This document shows, piece after piece, positions 49,260-57,626 of a DNA stretch of 64,000 nucleotides. Numbering within the stretch: the first letter of the stretch is position 1; each line of letters begins with the position of its first letter. The position numbers and the translations under genes were made by a program. Below the pieces are notes generated by a model. That model was not told the DNA's origin. It did not search any database and was given only the letters and a program-made list of their open reading frames with translations. The DNA is from Solirubrobacteraceae bacterium (GTDB lineage: Bacteria > Actinomycetota > Thermoleophilia > Solirubrobacterales > Solirubrobacteraceae), in the NCBI GenBank assembly GCA_031177685.1, contig JAPSGI010000013.1, forward strand, positions 33,434 to 97,433, in the 5' to 3' direction.

Positions 49260-49663
49260 GGCGCGAGGCCGACGTGTTCGCGTGCCTGACGGACGCGGTC
49301 GTCGCGCCCGGCGGCGGGCTGCCGCCGCTGGCGGAGACCGACGCGGTCGCCTTCCTGGCGCGCTACCTGGCCGCTTCGCCACGGCGTAACCGCGCCGGCT
49401 TCCGCGCGCTGCTGCTGGCGCTGGAGGTCGGACCGCTCGCGCTGGGCTTCGGCGCGCGGCTGCGCCGCTTGGCGCCCGCCGCCCGCCTCGCCTACCTGCA
49501 GCGCCTCGAGCGCTCGCCCGCCGCGCCGCTGGCCGAGATGCTGGAGGCGCTGGCCAAGCTGTCGTACTACGGCGACGAGGGCGTCATGGCCGCGGTGGGC
49601 TACGACCCCGCCGCAGTCGTGGAGCGCGGCCGGCGGCTGCGCCGGGAGGAGGGGCGCTGGTGA
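49256..49663 (+). CDS. Small partner of GMC oxidoreductase (gluconate dehydrogenase subunit 3-like)
   Basis: A 135-residue helical protein starting at an ATG overlapping the regulator's stop. Its stop overlaps the GMC oxidoreductase start. The pattern EADVFACLTDAVVAPGGGLP, FRALLLALEVGPLALG and AKLSYYGDEGVMAAVGYD, with its Y-Y-G-x-x-G end, resembles the small subunit that travels with membrane gluconate 2-dehydrogenase and long-chain alcohol oxidases. Here there is no Tat signal, so it is probably cytosolic. The assignment rests on position and this pattern. Confidence 0.68.
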   Translation: MRREADVFACLTDAVVAPGGGLPPLAETDAVAFLARYLAASPRRNRAGFRALLLALEVGPLALGFGARLRRLAPAARLAYLQRLERSPAAPLAEMLEALAKLSYYGDEGVMAAVGYDPAAVVERGRRLRREEGRW

Positions 49664-51261
49664 GCGCGCCCACGCGTCCCACGGGAACCGGGGCCTACAC
49701 GGACGGCACCGGGACCTTCCATCCGCCCGAGCGCCGCATCGTGCGGGGCGCGGAGATCCACGGGGAGCGCCGCGTCCGCGTGGACGCGTGCGTGATCGGG
49801 TCCGGGGCGGGCGGCGCGGTCGCGGCCAAGGAGCTGGCCGAGGGCGGCATGCGTGTGGCGATCCTGGAGGAGGGCGACTGGCACGACACCGACGAGTTCA
49901 CCGCCCGGCCGCGCGAGATGCTCAGGCTGCTCTACCGCGACGCCGGCCAGGTGGCGACGCTGGGCGAGCCGCCGATCGTCCTGCCCCTCGGCCGCGCCGT
50001 CGGCGGCACCACGCTGGTCAACTCGGGAACGTGCTTTCGCACTCCGCCGCGCGTGCTGGCGCGCTGGCGCGCGGAGCTGGGGCTGGAGGCGCTGGAAGAG
50101 GAGGCGCTGGAGCCCTTCTTCCGCCGCGTCGAGCGGATCCTCAACGTGGCCCAGGTCCCATCCGAGCTGGCGGGCGAGAACGCCCACGTCGTGCGCCGCG
50201 GCGCCGAGCGGCTCGGCTGGTCGGGCGACTTCCTGTACCGCAACGTCCGCGGGTGCGTGGGGTCTGGAGTCTGCGCGTTCGGTTGCCCGTCCGGGGCCAA
50301 GCAGCACGTCGGCATCACGTACGTGCCGCGGGCCTGGGCGGCGGGCGCCACCACGTACACCGGTGCGCGCGCCGAGCGGATCGAGATCGAGCACGGCCGC
50401 GCCCGCGCCGTGACCGCGCGCACCCGCGGCGGGGGGACGCTGCACGTCGCCTGCGACACCGTCATCGTGGCCTGCGGCGCCATCCACACGCCGCTGCTCC
50501 TGCGCCGCCAGGGCATTCGCGACGCGTCCGGCCAGCTCGGTCGCAACCTGGCCATCCACCCGGCGACCGGCGTGCGCGCCTTCATGGACGAGGAGGTCGA
50601 CATGTGGCGCGGCGTGCCGCAGAGCTACTACGTGGACGAGTTCGCCGGCGAGGGCCTGATGTTCGAGGGCGCGGCCGGGCCGCCCGACTACATGGCGATG
50701 TCGATGCCCGGCACGGGCGCGCTGCACCGCGCCCGGATGGACCGCGCGCGCCAGCTCTCCACCTTCGGCGTGATGGTCGCGGACACCTCGCGCGGCGCGG
50801 TGGGGACGCTGGCCGGCGCGCCGCGCATCCGTTACGACCTCGACGCGCACGACACCGCGCGGTTCAGGCGCGGGCTGGAGCTCCTGACCGAGCTGTACTG
50901 GGCCGCCGGCGCGCGCGAGGTGATCGTGCCGGTGCGCGGCGTCCCCCCGCTGCGCGACGGCGACTCCGGGCCGCTGCGCCGCGCCCGCGTGCGCGCTCGC
51001 GACCTGGAGCTGATGGCCTTCCACCCGCTGGGCACGGCGGCGATGGGCGCCGACCCCGCCCGCTCCGTCGTGGACCCGAACGGGTGCGTGCACGGCGTCC
51101 GGGGCCTGTACGTGGCCGACGCCGCCGCGGTCCCCGGCGCGCTCGGGGTCAACCCGCAGATCACGATCATGACCCTGGCCACGCGGCTGGCCTTCCACCT
51201 GCTCGGCGCCCCGGCGCCCGCCGGCGAGCCGGCGCCCGAGCGCCTGCCGGCGCTCGCGTAG
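49660..51261 (+). CDS. GMC family FAD oxidoreductase
   Basis: A 533-residue glucose-methanol-choline oxidoreductase. The FAD Rossmann site is VDACVIGSGAGGAVAAKELA (residues about 40-59), followed by RAVGGTTLVNSGTCF, a Cys-rich CVGSGVCAFGCPSGAKQ loop typical of the long-chain alcohol oxidase branch, and the C-terminal catalytic region MAFHPLGTAAMG then GLYVADAAAVPGALGVNPQ. It probably oxidises an alcohol or sterol-like substrate. The GTG overlaps the small partner's stop. It lies in the FadR-controlled operon. Confidence 0.88.
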   Translation: MSAPTRPTGTGAYTDGTGTFHPPERRIVRGAEIHGERRVRVDACVIGSGAGGAVAAKELAEGGMRVAILEEGDWHDTDEFTARPREMLRLLYRDAGQVATLGEPPIVLPLGRAVGGTTLVNSGTCFRTPPRVLARWRAELGLEALEEEALEPFFRRVERILNVAQVPSELAGENAHVVRRGAERLGWSGDFLYRNVRGCVGSGVCAFGCPSGAKQHVGITYVPRAWAAGATTYTGARAERIEIEHGRARAVTARTRGGGTLHVACDTVIVACGAIHTPLLLRRQGIRDASGQLGRNLAIHPATGVRAFMDEEVDMWRGVPQSYYVDEFAGEGLMFEGAAGPPDYMAMSMPGTGALHRARMDRARQLSTFGVMVADTSRGAVGTLAGAPRIRYDLDAHDTARFRRGLELLTELYWAAGAREVIVPVRGVPPLRDGDSGPLRRARVRARDLELMAFHPLGTAAMGADPARSVVDPNGCVHGVRGLYVADAAAVPGALGVNPQITIMTLATRLAFHLLGAPAPAGEPAPERLPALA

Positions 51262-51271
51262 GCTCCGGCGG

Positions 51272-51781
51272 GTGGACGTCGAGGAGGCCATCCGCACCCG
51301 CCGCACGCTGAAGGCGTTCGGGCAGAGACCCGTCCCGCGCGAGACGCTGGAGGAGCTGCTCGAGCTCGCCCGCTGGGCGCCCAACCACCACGTCACCGAG
51401 CCGTGGCGCTTTCGCGTGCTCGGTCCCGAGTCGCTGATCCGGCTCAAGGAGGCCGCCGGCCCCGAGGCGGCGGGCAAGCTGGACCGCGCGCCCACGCTGA
51501 TCGTCTCCAGCGCCCGGCTGAGCGGCGACCCGGAGTGCGACGAGGAGGACCTGCACGCGACCGGCGTGGCCACCTACATCGTGCTGCTCGCCGCCCACGC
51601 GCGCGGGCTGGCCGGCTACTGGCGCACCCCGGCGGTGCTGCGCACGCCCGCGGGCCGCGCCGCCGTCGGGCTGGGCGACGACGAGCGCTTCGTGGGGCTC
51701 ATCCACCTCGGCGAGCCGCGCCAGGGCAAGCAGCCGCCGCCGCGCGCGCCGGTGGAAGACTTCGTCAGCTGGCTGCCATGA
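51272..51781 (+). CDS. Nitroreductase family protein
   Basis: A 169-residue FMN-dependent nitroreductase: VEEAIRTRRTLKAFGQRPVP (the conserved RRTx(R/K)xF), LLELARWAPNHHVTEPWRF, and a GLAGYWRTPA substrate loop. It is slightly short but contains the full core. The GTG at 51272 is 10 bases after the GMC stop; glpD starts within the stop codon (ATGA). The electron acceptor role is unknown. Confidence 0.85.
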   Translation: MDVEEAIRTRRTLKAFGQRPVPRETLEELLELARWAPNHHVTEPWRFRVLGPESLIRLKEAAGPEAAGKLDRAPTLIVSSARLSGDPECDEEDLHATGVATYIVLLAAHARGLAGYWRTPAVLRTPAGRAAVGLGDDERFVGLIHLGEPRQGKQPPPRAPVEDFVSWLP

Positions 51782-53439
51782 TCGCGCGCGCCGACGCCAT
51801 CGCCGCCCTGCGCTCGGACCCCTTCGACGTGGTGGTCGTGGGCGGCGGGATCACCGGCGCGGGCGTCGCGCTGGACGCCGCGAGCCGTGGGTACTCCGTC
51901 GCGCTGGTGGAGAAGGCGGACTACGCGTCGGGGACTTCCAGCCGCTCCAGCAAGCTGGTGCACGGCGGCCTGCGCTACCTGCAGCAGTTCGACCTCGGGC
52001 TGGTCCGCGAGGCGCTGCTGGAGCGCCAGCTGATGGTGGCGCTGGCCCCGCACCTGGTGCGCCCGCTGCCGCTCGTGGTCGCCGCCTTCGAGGGTCAGCG
52101 GCCCGACCGCCTGCTGGGCGTGGGCCTGAACATGTACGACGTGATGTCGCGCGAGTCGCTGCGCCGCCGGCGCCGCGACGCCAACTTGGACCGCGAGCCC
52201 GACTGGAGCCCCGACCGCCACCGCATCGTGGACGGCGAGGAGGTGCTGCGGCTGATCCCCGCCCTGGCCGCGCGCGAGCCGACGTCGGGCTACCTCTTCT
52301 ACGACTGCCAGACCGACGACAGCCGGCTCGTGCTCACCGTGCTGGGCGAGGCCGAGCGCTTCGGCGCGGTGTGCGCGAACTGGCTGGAGGTCACGGGACT
52401 GGTGCAGGAGGGCGGCCGCGCGGCGGGCGTCGAGGTGCGCGACGGCGACAGCGGCGAGGAGCTGGTGGTGCGCGCGGACAACGTCGTCAACGCCACCGGC
52501 GTGTGGGCGGACCGCCTGCGGCCCGAGGAGCTGCACGACGAGGCCGAGGTCCCGCGCATCCGTCCCAGCCGCGGCACCCACCTGACGCTGCACCCCGAGG
52601 ACCTGCCGCTGGACGGCGCGGGGGCGATCGTGCCCGCGCCCGGCGGGCGCACGATCTTCGTGCTGCCCTGGCTCGGGCGCGTCCTGGTCGGCACCACCGA
52701 CAACGACTACGAGGGCGAGGTCGACCACGTCTGTCCGGCGCAGGAGGACGTGGACTATCTGCTCGCCGCGGTCAACGAGTACTTCGACACGTCGCTGGGC
52801 CCGGGCGACCTGACGGGAGCCTACGCCGGCGTACGTCCGCTGATCTCCACCGGCGACCCGAAGAAGTCGGTGGACATCTCGCGCAAAGCCGAGCTGTACG
52901 AGACGTCCAGCGGCATGATCACGATCACCGGCGGCAAGCTGACGACGTGGCGGCGGATGGCCAAGATGACCGTCGACCGCCTGGTGGAGCGCGAGTCGCG
53001 CGACGCGCCGTGCCGCACGCACGAGATCCCGCTGGGCGCGACGGCCGACGCCGCGACGCTTCCGCGCGTGGAGGGCGCTCCGGAGGAGTCCTACGCGGCG
53101 CTGGCCGGCCGCTACGGCCACGCGGCGCACGACGTCCTGGCCGTCGCCGGCGAGCGCGGCGAGCTGGCCCAGCCGATCGTGCCCGGGCTGCCGGACCTGC
53201 TCGCCGAGGCGGTGTTCGCGGCGCGCCGCGAGCAGGCGCGCGGCGTCGCCGACGTGCTACTGCGCCGCACGCGGCTGGGCCTCCTGGCGGCGCGCGAGGT
53301 GTGCGCGGAGGGCGACCGCGTCCCCGAGCGCGTGGCCGCCGCGCTGGCGAGCGAGCTGGGACGCGACGAGGCGTGGGCCGCCGAGGAGGCGCGGCGCTTT
53401 CGCGAGAACGCGCGCGCCGAGGGGATCGTGCCGGGGTGA
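51778..53439 (+). CDS. glpD: Glycerol-3-phosphate dehydrogenase
   Basis: A 553-residue FAD-dependent GlpD that oxidises glycerol-3-phosphate to DHAP at the membrane. FAD site VVVVGGGITGAGVALDAASR; SSKLVHGGLRYLQQFDLGLV; DNVVNATGVWADRLR; RPSRGTHLTLHP; VGTTDNDYEG; ISRKAELYETSSGMITITGG, then KLTTWRRMAK. The C-terminal helical domain (LGRDEAWAAEEARRFRE) is complete. The ATG overlaps the nitroreductase stop. It is in the same operon as the FadR-type regulator. Confidence 0.94.
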   Translation: MIARADAIAALRSDPFDVVVVGGGITGAGVALDAASRGYSVALVEKADYASGTSSRSSKLVHGGLRYLQQFDLGLVREALLERQLMVALAPHLVRPLPLVVAAFEGQRPDRLLGVGLNMYDVMSRESLRRRRRDANLDREPDWSPDRHRIVDGEEVLRLIPALAAREPTSGYLFYDCQTDDSRLVLTVLGEAERFGAVCANWLEVTGLVQEGGRAAGVEVRDGDSGEELVVRADNVVNATGVWADRLRPEELHDEAEVPRIRPSRGTHLTLHPEDLPLDGAGAIVPAPGGRTIFVLPWLGRVLVGTTDNDYEGEVDHVCPAQEDVDYLLAAVNEYFDTSLGPGDLTGAYAGVRPLISTGDPKKSVDISRKAELYETSSGMITITGGKLTTWRRMAKMTVDRLVERESRDAPCRTHEIPLGATADAATLPRVEGAPEESYAALAGRYGHAAHDVLAVAGERGELAQPIVPGLPDLLAEAVFAARREQARGVADVLLRRTRLGLLAAREVCAEGDRVPERVAAALASELGRDEAWAAEEARRFRENARAEGIVPG

Positions 53440-54287
53440 GGGCACCGGCGCGGGTCCTGCTGGCCGGCGGGCGCCGCCTGCGGCTCGGCGGGCGCCCGTG
53501 GCTGATGGGGATCGTCAACGCCTCGCCGGACTCCTTCTCCGGCACGGACTCCGACCCCGGCGGTGCCGACGTCGTCGATGTCGGCGGCGAGTCGGCCCGC
53601 ACGGACGGCCCGCCCGTCTCGGAGACCGAGGAGATCGCGCGGGTCGTCCCGGTCGTGGAGCGCCTGGCCGCCGGCGGGACCCTGGTCTCGGTGGACACCT
53701 ACAAGCCGGCGGTGGCGGAGGCGGCCATCGCGGCGGGGGCGGCGATCGTCAACGACACCAGCGGCCTGCGCGATCCCCGGCTCGCCGAGGTGTGCACGGC
53801 CGGCGGCGCGGCGCTCGTGCTCATGCACACCGTCGGGGCGCCCAAGCAGAAGGTCCTCGACCATCCCTACGAGGACGTGGCGGGGGAGGTGGAGGCGTTC
53901 TTGCGCGAGCGCATCGAGGTGGCGACCGCGCACGGGGTCCCGTTCGAGTCGCTGCTGCTGGACCCCGGCCCGGACTTCGGCAAGTCCCCGGCCCAGACCG
54001 TCGCGGCGCTGCGCGGCGTGGAGCGCCTGCACGCCCTGGAGCGCCCGCTGCTGCTGGCGGTGTCGCGCAAGGACTTCGTCGGCGCGCTCACCGGCCGCCC
54101 GCCGCGCGCGCGGGGCGCCGGCACGCTGGCCGCCGTCGGGTTCGCGGTGGACGCCGGCGCGCACGTGCTGCGCGTCCACGACGTGGCCGCGGCCGCGGAC
54201 TTCCTCGCGGTGCGCGCCGCGCTCGCGGGCGAGACCGACGTCGCGCACGAGCTGCGCCTGGACGAGTCGCTGCGCCGCGAGGCGTGA
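53436..54287 (+). CDS. folP: Dihydropteroate synthase-like protein with shortened first helix
   Basis: A 283-residue TIM-barrel of the DHPS family. WLMGIVNASPDSFS, VDVGGESARTDG, VSVDTYKPAVAEAAIAAGAA, IVNDTSG, LMHTVG, SRKDFVGALTG and the C-terminal RVHDV (the pterin-binding R..H) are all present. Between the first and second strands, however, the usual 15-20 residues with DGG and a helix are missing: SFSGTDSDPGGADVVDV. It could still bind pterin diphosphate, but pABA binding may differ. The GTG overlaps the glpD stop. Either the main FolP or a DHPS-like paralogue. Confidence 0.8.
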   Translation: MRAPARVLLAGGRRLRLGGRPWLMGIVNASPDSFSGTDSDPGGADVVDVGGESARTDGPPVSETEEIARVVPVVERLAAGGTLVSVDTYKPAVAEAAIAAGAAIVNDTSGLRDPRLAEVCTAGGAALVLMHTVGAPKQKVLDHPYEDVAGEVEAFLRERIEVATAHGVPFESLLLDPGPDFGKSPAQTVAALRGVERLHALERPLLLAVSRKDFVGALTGRPPRARGAGTLAAVGFAVDAGAHVLRVHDVAAAADFLAVRAALAGETDVAHELRLDESLRREA

Positions 54288-54335
54288 CCGTCCGGCCCGC
54301 GCGGCACACTCCGGTCGAACTCGGAAAGGACCGCA

Positions 54336-55025
54336 ATGAGGCTGTTCATCGACACGGGATCCGTCGACGAGGTGCGCGAGATCGCCGCCTGGGGCGTGCT
54401 CGCCGGCGCCACCACCAATCCGTCGCTGCTGGCGAAGTCCGGCGACGATCCCGGCGACGCGATCCGGCGGATCTGCGAGCTCGTGGACGGGCCCGTCTCG
54501 GCCGAGGTCGTCTCCGACGATCCCGAGCGCATGGTCGTCGAGGGCCGCGCGCTGCGCGCGCTGCACGAGCACGTCACGGTCAAGGTGCCCTTCGGCGCCG
54601 CCGGCCTGCAGGCCACGCGCGCCCTGAGCGACGAGGGCATCCCGGTGAACATGACGCTGGTCTTCACGCCCACGCAGGCGATCCTGTCCGCCGAGGCGGG
54701 CGCCACCTACGTGTCGTGCTTCATGGGGCGCCTGGACGACGTCTCGGTCGACTCCGCCGCGGTCCTGGCGGAGATCGTGGGCGCCCTGCGTCCCGCCGGC
54801 GCCGCCGTCCAGGTCCTCGCCGCGTCGATCCGCCATCCCGAGCACGTGGTCACCGCGGCCACGCTGGGGTGCGAGGTGGCCACCGTCCCGGCCAAGGTGC
54901 TGCGCCAGATGCTCAACCACCCGCTGACCGCCGAGGGCATCGCGAAGTTCGACGCCGACTGGCAGTCGCGCCCCGAGCTCGCCCGCTGGCTCGATAGCCT
55001 TACCGGAACGGTCGCCGTCCGCTGA
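54336..55025 (+). CDS. Transaldolase / fructose-6-phosphate aldolase family protein
   Basis: A 229-residue TalC/MipB-type transaldolase: MRLFIDTGSVDEVREIAAWG, AGATTNPSLLAKSG, the Schiff-base Lys in HVTVKVPFG, NMTLVFTPTQAILSAEAGAT and SCFMGRLDD. Small transaldolases of this group act in the pentose phosphate pathway or as F6P aldolase; the sequence alone does not separate them. The ATG at 54336 follows GGAAAGGA. Confidence 0.92.
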   Translation: MRLFIDTGSVDEVREIAAWGVLAGATTNPSLLAKSGDDPGDAIRRICELVDGPVSAEVVSDDPERMVVEGRALRALHEHVTVKVPFGAAGLQATRALSDEGIPVNMTLVFTPTQAILSAEAGATYVSCFMGRLDDVSVDSAAVLAEIVGALRPAGAAVQVLAASIRHPEHVVTAATLGCEVATVPAKVLRQMLNHPLTAEGIAKFDADWQSRPELARWLDSLTGTVAVR

Positions 55026-55073
55026 GCGCAACGCGGACGGTCGCCCACCGACCAACCGAACGAAGGGAAGACC

Positions 55074-56378
55074 ATGTCAGTGCTCGATCGCTCCGCCCTG
55101 GAGTCCAGTCCGCTGGCGGACCTGCACGCCATCGCCTCCGAGCTGGGACTCGACGGGTTCCGCCGGCTGCGCAAGTCCGAGCTCATCGACGCGATCCTCG
55201 CCCGCCAGGGTGGGGAGGAGGCGCCCGCCGGCAACGGCGACGTCCCCGCGGAGAAGCCGGCTCGCCGGCGCCGCTCGCGCTCCCGCGCCGCCGCGGCTGA
55301 GCCCGAGGAGGCCGAGGAGCCCGAGGAGCCCGGCGCCGCCGACGAGGACGCCGGCGAGCGTCCGGCGCGGGCGCGCCGCTCCCGCACGCGCGGGGGCCGC
55401 GGCCGGGGCCGCGATCGCGACCGCGACGCCGAGCCGCGCGAGGAGGAGCCGCGCGAGGCCGAGGAGCCGGTCGACGAGGACCGCGTGGTCGAGGGGACCG
55501 TCGAGCTGCTCGGCAACGGCTCGGGCTTCGTGCGCGTCGCGCCGCCCGACCCCTCCGACGACGACGTCTACGTGTCGGCCGCCCAGGTGCGCCGCTGCGA
55601 GCTCGTGGCCGGCGACGTGGTCTCCGGCCCGGTGCGCCGACCCCGGCGCTCCGAGCGCTTCCCCTCGCTCGTGCGCGTGGACACGATCAACGGCCGCCCC
55701 GCCGACGAGGTCGCCGAGGGCACGCGCTACGACGAGCTGCCGGTCTCCTGGCCCACCGAGCGCATCGAGCTGGCCGGGGACGACCCGACGCTGCCGGCGA
55801 TCGCCACGCTGACCCCGATCGGGAAGGGCTCGCGCGTGACCGTGTGCGGCGGCCCGCGCGCGGGCAAGAGCGAGACGCTCCGCCGCCTGGCCGGCGCGCT
55901 GTCGGCCGTCGAGGGCCTCGACGTGACCGTCGTGCTGGCCGGGGTGCGTCCGGAGGAGGTGCCGGACTGGCAGAGCGGCCCGGTGCCGCCGGCCGTGGCG
56001 GTGACCATGGCGGCCTCCGCCGACGCGCAGACCCAGGCGGTCGAGCACGCGGTCGAGCAGGCCCGCCGGCTCGCCGCGCGCGGCGGCGACGCGGTCGTCC
56101 TGATCGACACGCTGGACTGGCTCTCGCCCGCCGCCGCGCGACGCGCGCTGGCCGCGGCGCGCAACCTCGTCGACGGCGGGTCGCTGACGATCGTCGCGAC
56201 CGCCACCCGTCCCCTCGGCGGCGAGACGACGACGATCGCGCTGGACCCGGCGCTGGTCGCGGCCGGCCGCTTCCCCGCGCTGGACCTGGCCCACAGCGGC
56301 GCCATCCGCGCGGAGCTGCTGGTGGGCGAGGCCGGCGTCGAGGCGATCGCGCGCGCTCGCTCCGAGGTCGCCGGGTGA
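55074..56378 (+). CDS. Degenerate Rho-like protein
   Basis: A 434-residue relative of transcription terminator Rho. The N-terminal Rho_N helix bundle (SPLADLHAIASELGLDGFRR, LRKSELIDAILARQG) is followed by a basic/acidic disordered insert as in actinobacterial Rho, and the cold-shock RNA-binding domain (EGTVELLGNGSGFVRVAP, DVYVSAAQVRRCELVAGD). The ATPase part keeps GGPRAGKSE in place of the usual APPKAGKT, VRPEEVPDWQ, VVLIDTLDWLSP, DGGSLTIVATATRP and RFPALDLAHSGAIRAELL. It has lost about 25-30 residues containing the Q-loop (VPPSGKxLSGG...), and the R-loop lysine is not visible. It may be an RNA-binding antagonist or specialised paralogue. RBS GAAGGGAAG. Confidence 0.82.
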   Translation: MSVLDRSALESSPLADLHAIASELGLDGFRRLRKSELIDAILARQGGEEAPAGNGDVPAEKPARRRRSRSRAAAAEPEEAEEPEEPGAADEDAGERPARARRSRTRGGRGRGRDRDRDAEPREEEPREAEEPVDEDRVVEGTVELLGNGSGFVRVAPPDPSDDDVYVSAAQVRRCELVAGDVVSGPVRRPRRSERFPSLVRVDTINGRPADEVAEGTRYDELPVSWPTERIELAGDDPTLPAIATLTPIGKGSRVTVCGGPRAGKSETLRRLAGALSAVEGLDVTVVLAGVRPEEVPDWQSGPVPPAVAVTMAASADAQTQAVEHAVEQARRLAARGGDAVVLIDTLDWLSPAAARRALAAARNLVDGGSLTIVATATRPLGGETTTIALDPALVAAGRFPALDLAHSGAIRAELLVGEAGVEAIARARSEVAG

Positions 56379-56540
56379 CGCTCCGAAACCCTCGCTAGGG
56401 TGTTGGAGTAGTCATGACGGCGTGGCCGGGGTATCGCCACGCCCAGCGCCCACTCTCCGCCAGTCCCCATTTCGCGTTCTCCCCACAACGACCAGCGCAG
56501 CGCTGGCCTCGATGGCATTCGGGGCTTTGCGGCCCTGTCC

Positions 56541-57626
56541 GTGTTCGCCTTCCACATCTGGCTCTACGGCGCCAAGGACAGCTCGCCGCGCGTCGTGGCC
56601 GACGTCTTCAACGAGATGCGCATCGGCCTGATCTGCTTCTTCGTGCTGTCGGGCTACCTGCTCTACGGGGCGTTCGTGCGCGCGGCGCGGCGGCAGGCGG
56701 GCGAGGTGTCGCTCGGGCGCTACTTCGCCCGGCGCGCCGCGCGGATCCTGCCGGCGTACTACGTGTCGCTGCTGGGCGCGCTGGCGCTGCTGGGGGCCGT
56801 CGCGGGCTCGCCGGGCGTGCGCCTGCCCGACGAGGGCGGACTGACGCTCTTCGTGTTCTTCGCCCAGAACTACTCGGGCGACACGATCATGAAGCTCAAC
56901 CCCGTGACATGGACGCTGTGTTTGGAGGTCGCCTTCTACGCGCTGCTGCCGGTGATCGGCCTGGCCGCCTACCACCTCGCGCGCGGGCGCGTGCGCGGGC
57001 AGCTCGTGCTCCTGCTCGGCCTGGTCGCCGCCGGCCTGGCCTGGAACGTCAGCGGACACGTGCTGGACTGGGAGCAGCCGGCGACCAAGGCGCTGCCGGC
57101 CTACCTGCCGTACTTCGCGGCGGGGATGCTGGTCGCGCTGCTGGTCGAGTCCCGGCGCCAGGAGGACCGTCCGCTCCGGCTCACCCCGGCCGCCACGTGG
57201 GCGACCAGCCTGGCGGGCCTCGCGCTGGTGATCGGCAACGCGTGGTGGCACATCGCCTCGCCCGGCCCCGCCCACGACCCGGTTCTCGTCGCGCTGCACG
57301 ACCTGCCCGCGGGCGCCGGCTTCGCGCTGCTGATCGCGGCCGTGGTGGCCGGGCAGGGCGTGTCCACCGGGTGGCTGCGCGCGCGGTGGCTGGCCGGGCT
57401 GGGCGTCGTCTCCTACGGCTTCTACCTCTGGCACGTGCCGCTGATCCTGTTCGTGCGCGAGACGTCGGCCCGCGAGCCCGGCGCCTTCGCGCTGGCGGCG
57501 ATCGTCACGCCGCTGGCCGTCGCGGCCGGCGCGGCGAGCTGGCGCTGGGTCGAGCGCCCGCTGCTGGAGGCGGTCAACACGCGCCTGACGCGCGGCCGCG
57601 AGGCGCCCGCCCGCGCGCGGGCATGA
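56541..57626 (+). CDS. Acyltransferase 3 (OafA/YrhL-like) membrane protein
   Basis: An integral membrane O-acyltransferase: FAFHIWLYG, RIGLICFFVLSGYLLYGAFV, RYFARRAARILPAYYVSLLG, LEVAFYALLPVIG, VSYGFYLWHVPLIL, then about ten helices ending SWRWVERPLLEAV. It modifies surface sugars or lipids in known cases. The only canonical in-frame start is the GTG at 56541. The family signature LDGIRGFAAL is encoded upstream from 56508 in the same frame, with no ATG/GTG/TTG before the in-frame stop at 56415. The true start is non-standard, or a frameshift separates it from the ATG at 56414. Confidence 0.82.
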   Translation: MFAFHIWLYGAKDSSPRVVADVFNEMRIGLICFFVLSGYLLYGAFVRAARRQAGEVSLGRYFARRAARILPAYYVSLLGALALLGAVAGSPGVRLPDEGGLTLFVFFAQNYSGDTIMKLNPVTWTLCLEVAFYALLPVIGLAAYHLARGRVRGQLVLLLGLVAAGLAWNVSGHVLDWEQPATKALPAYLPYFAAGMLVALLVESRRQEDRPLRLTPAATWATSLAGLALVIGNAWWHIASPGPAHDPVLVALHDLPAGAGFALLIAAVVAGQGVSTGWLRARWLAGLGVVSYGFYLWHVPLILFVRETSAREPGAFALAAIVTPLAVAAGAASWRWVERPLLEAVNTRLTRGREAPARARA

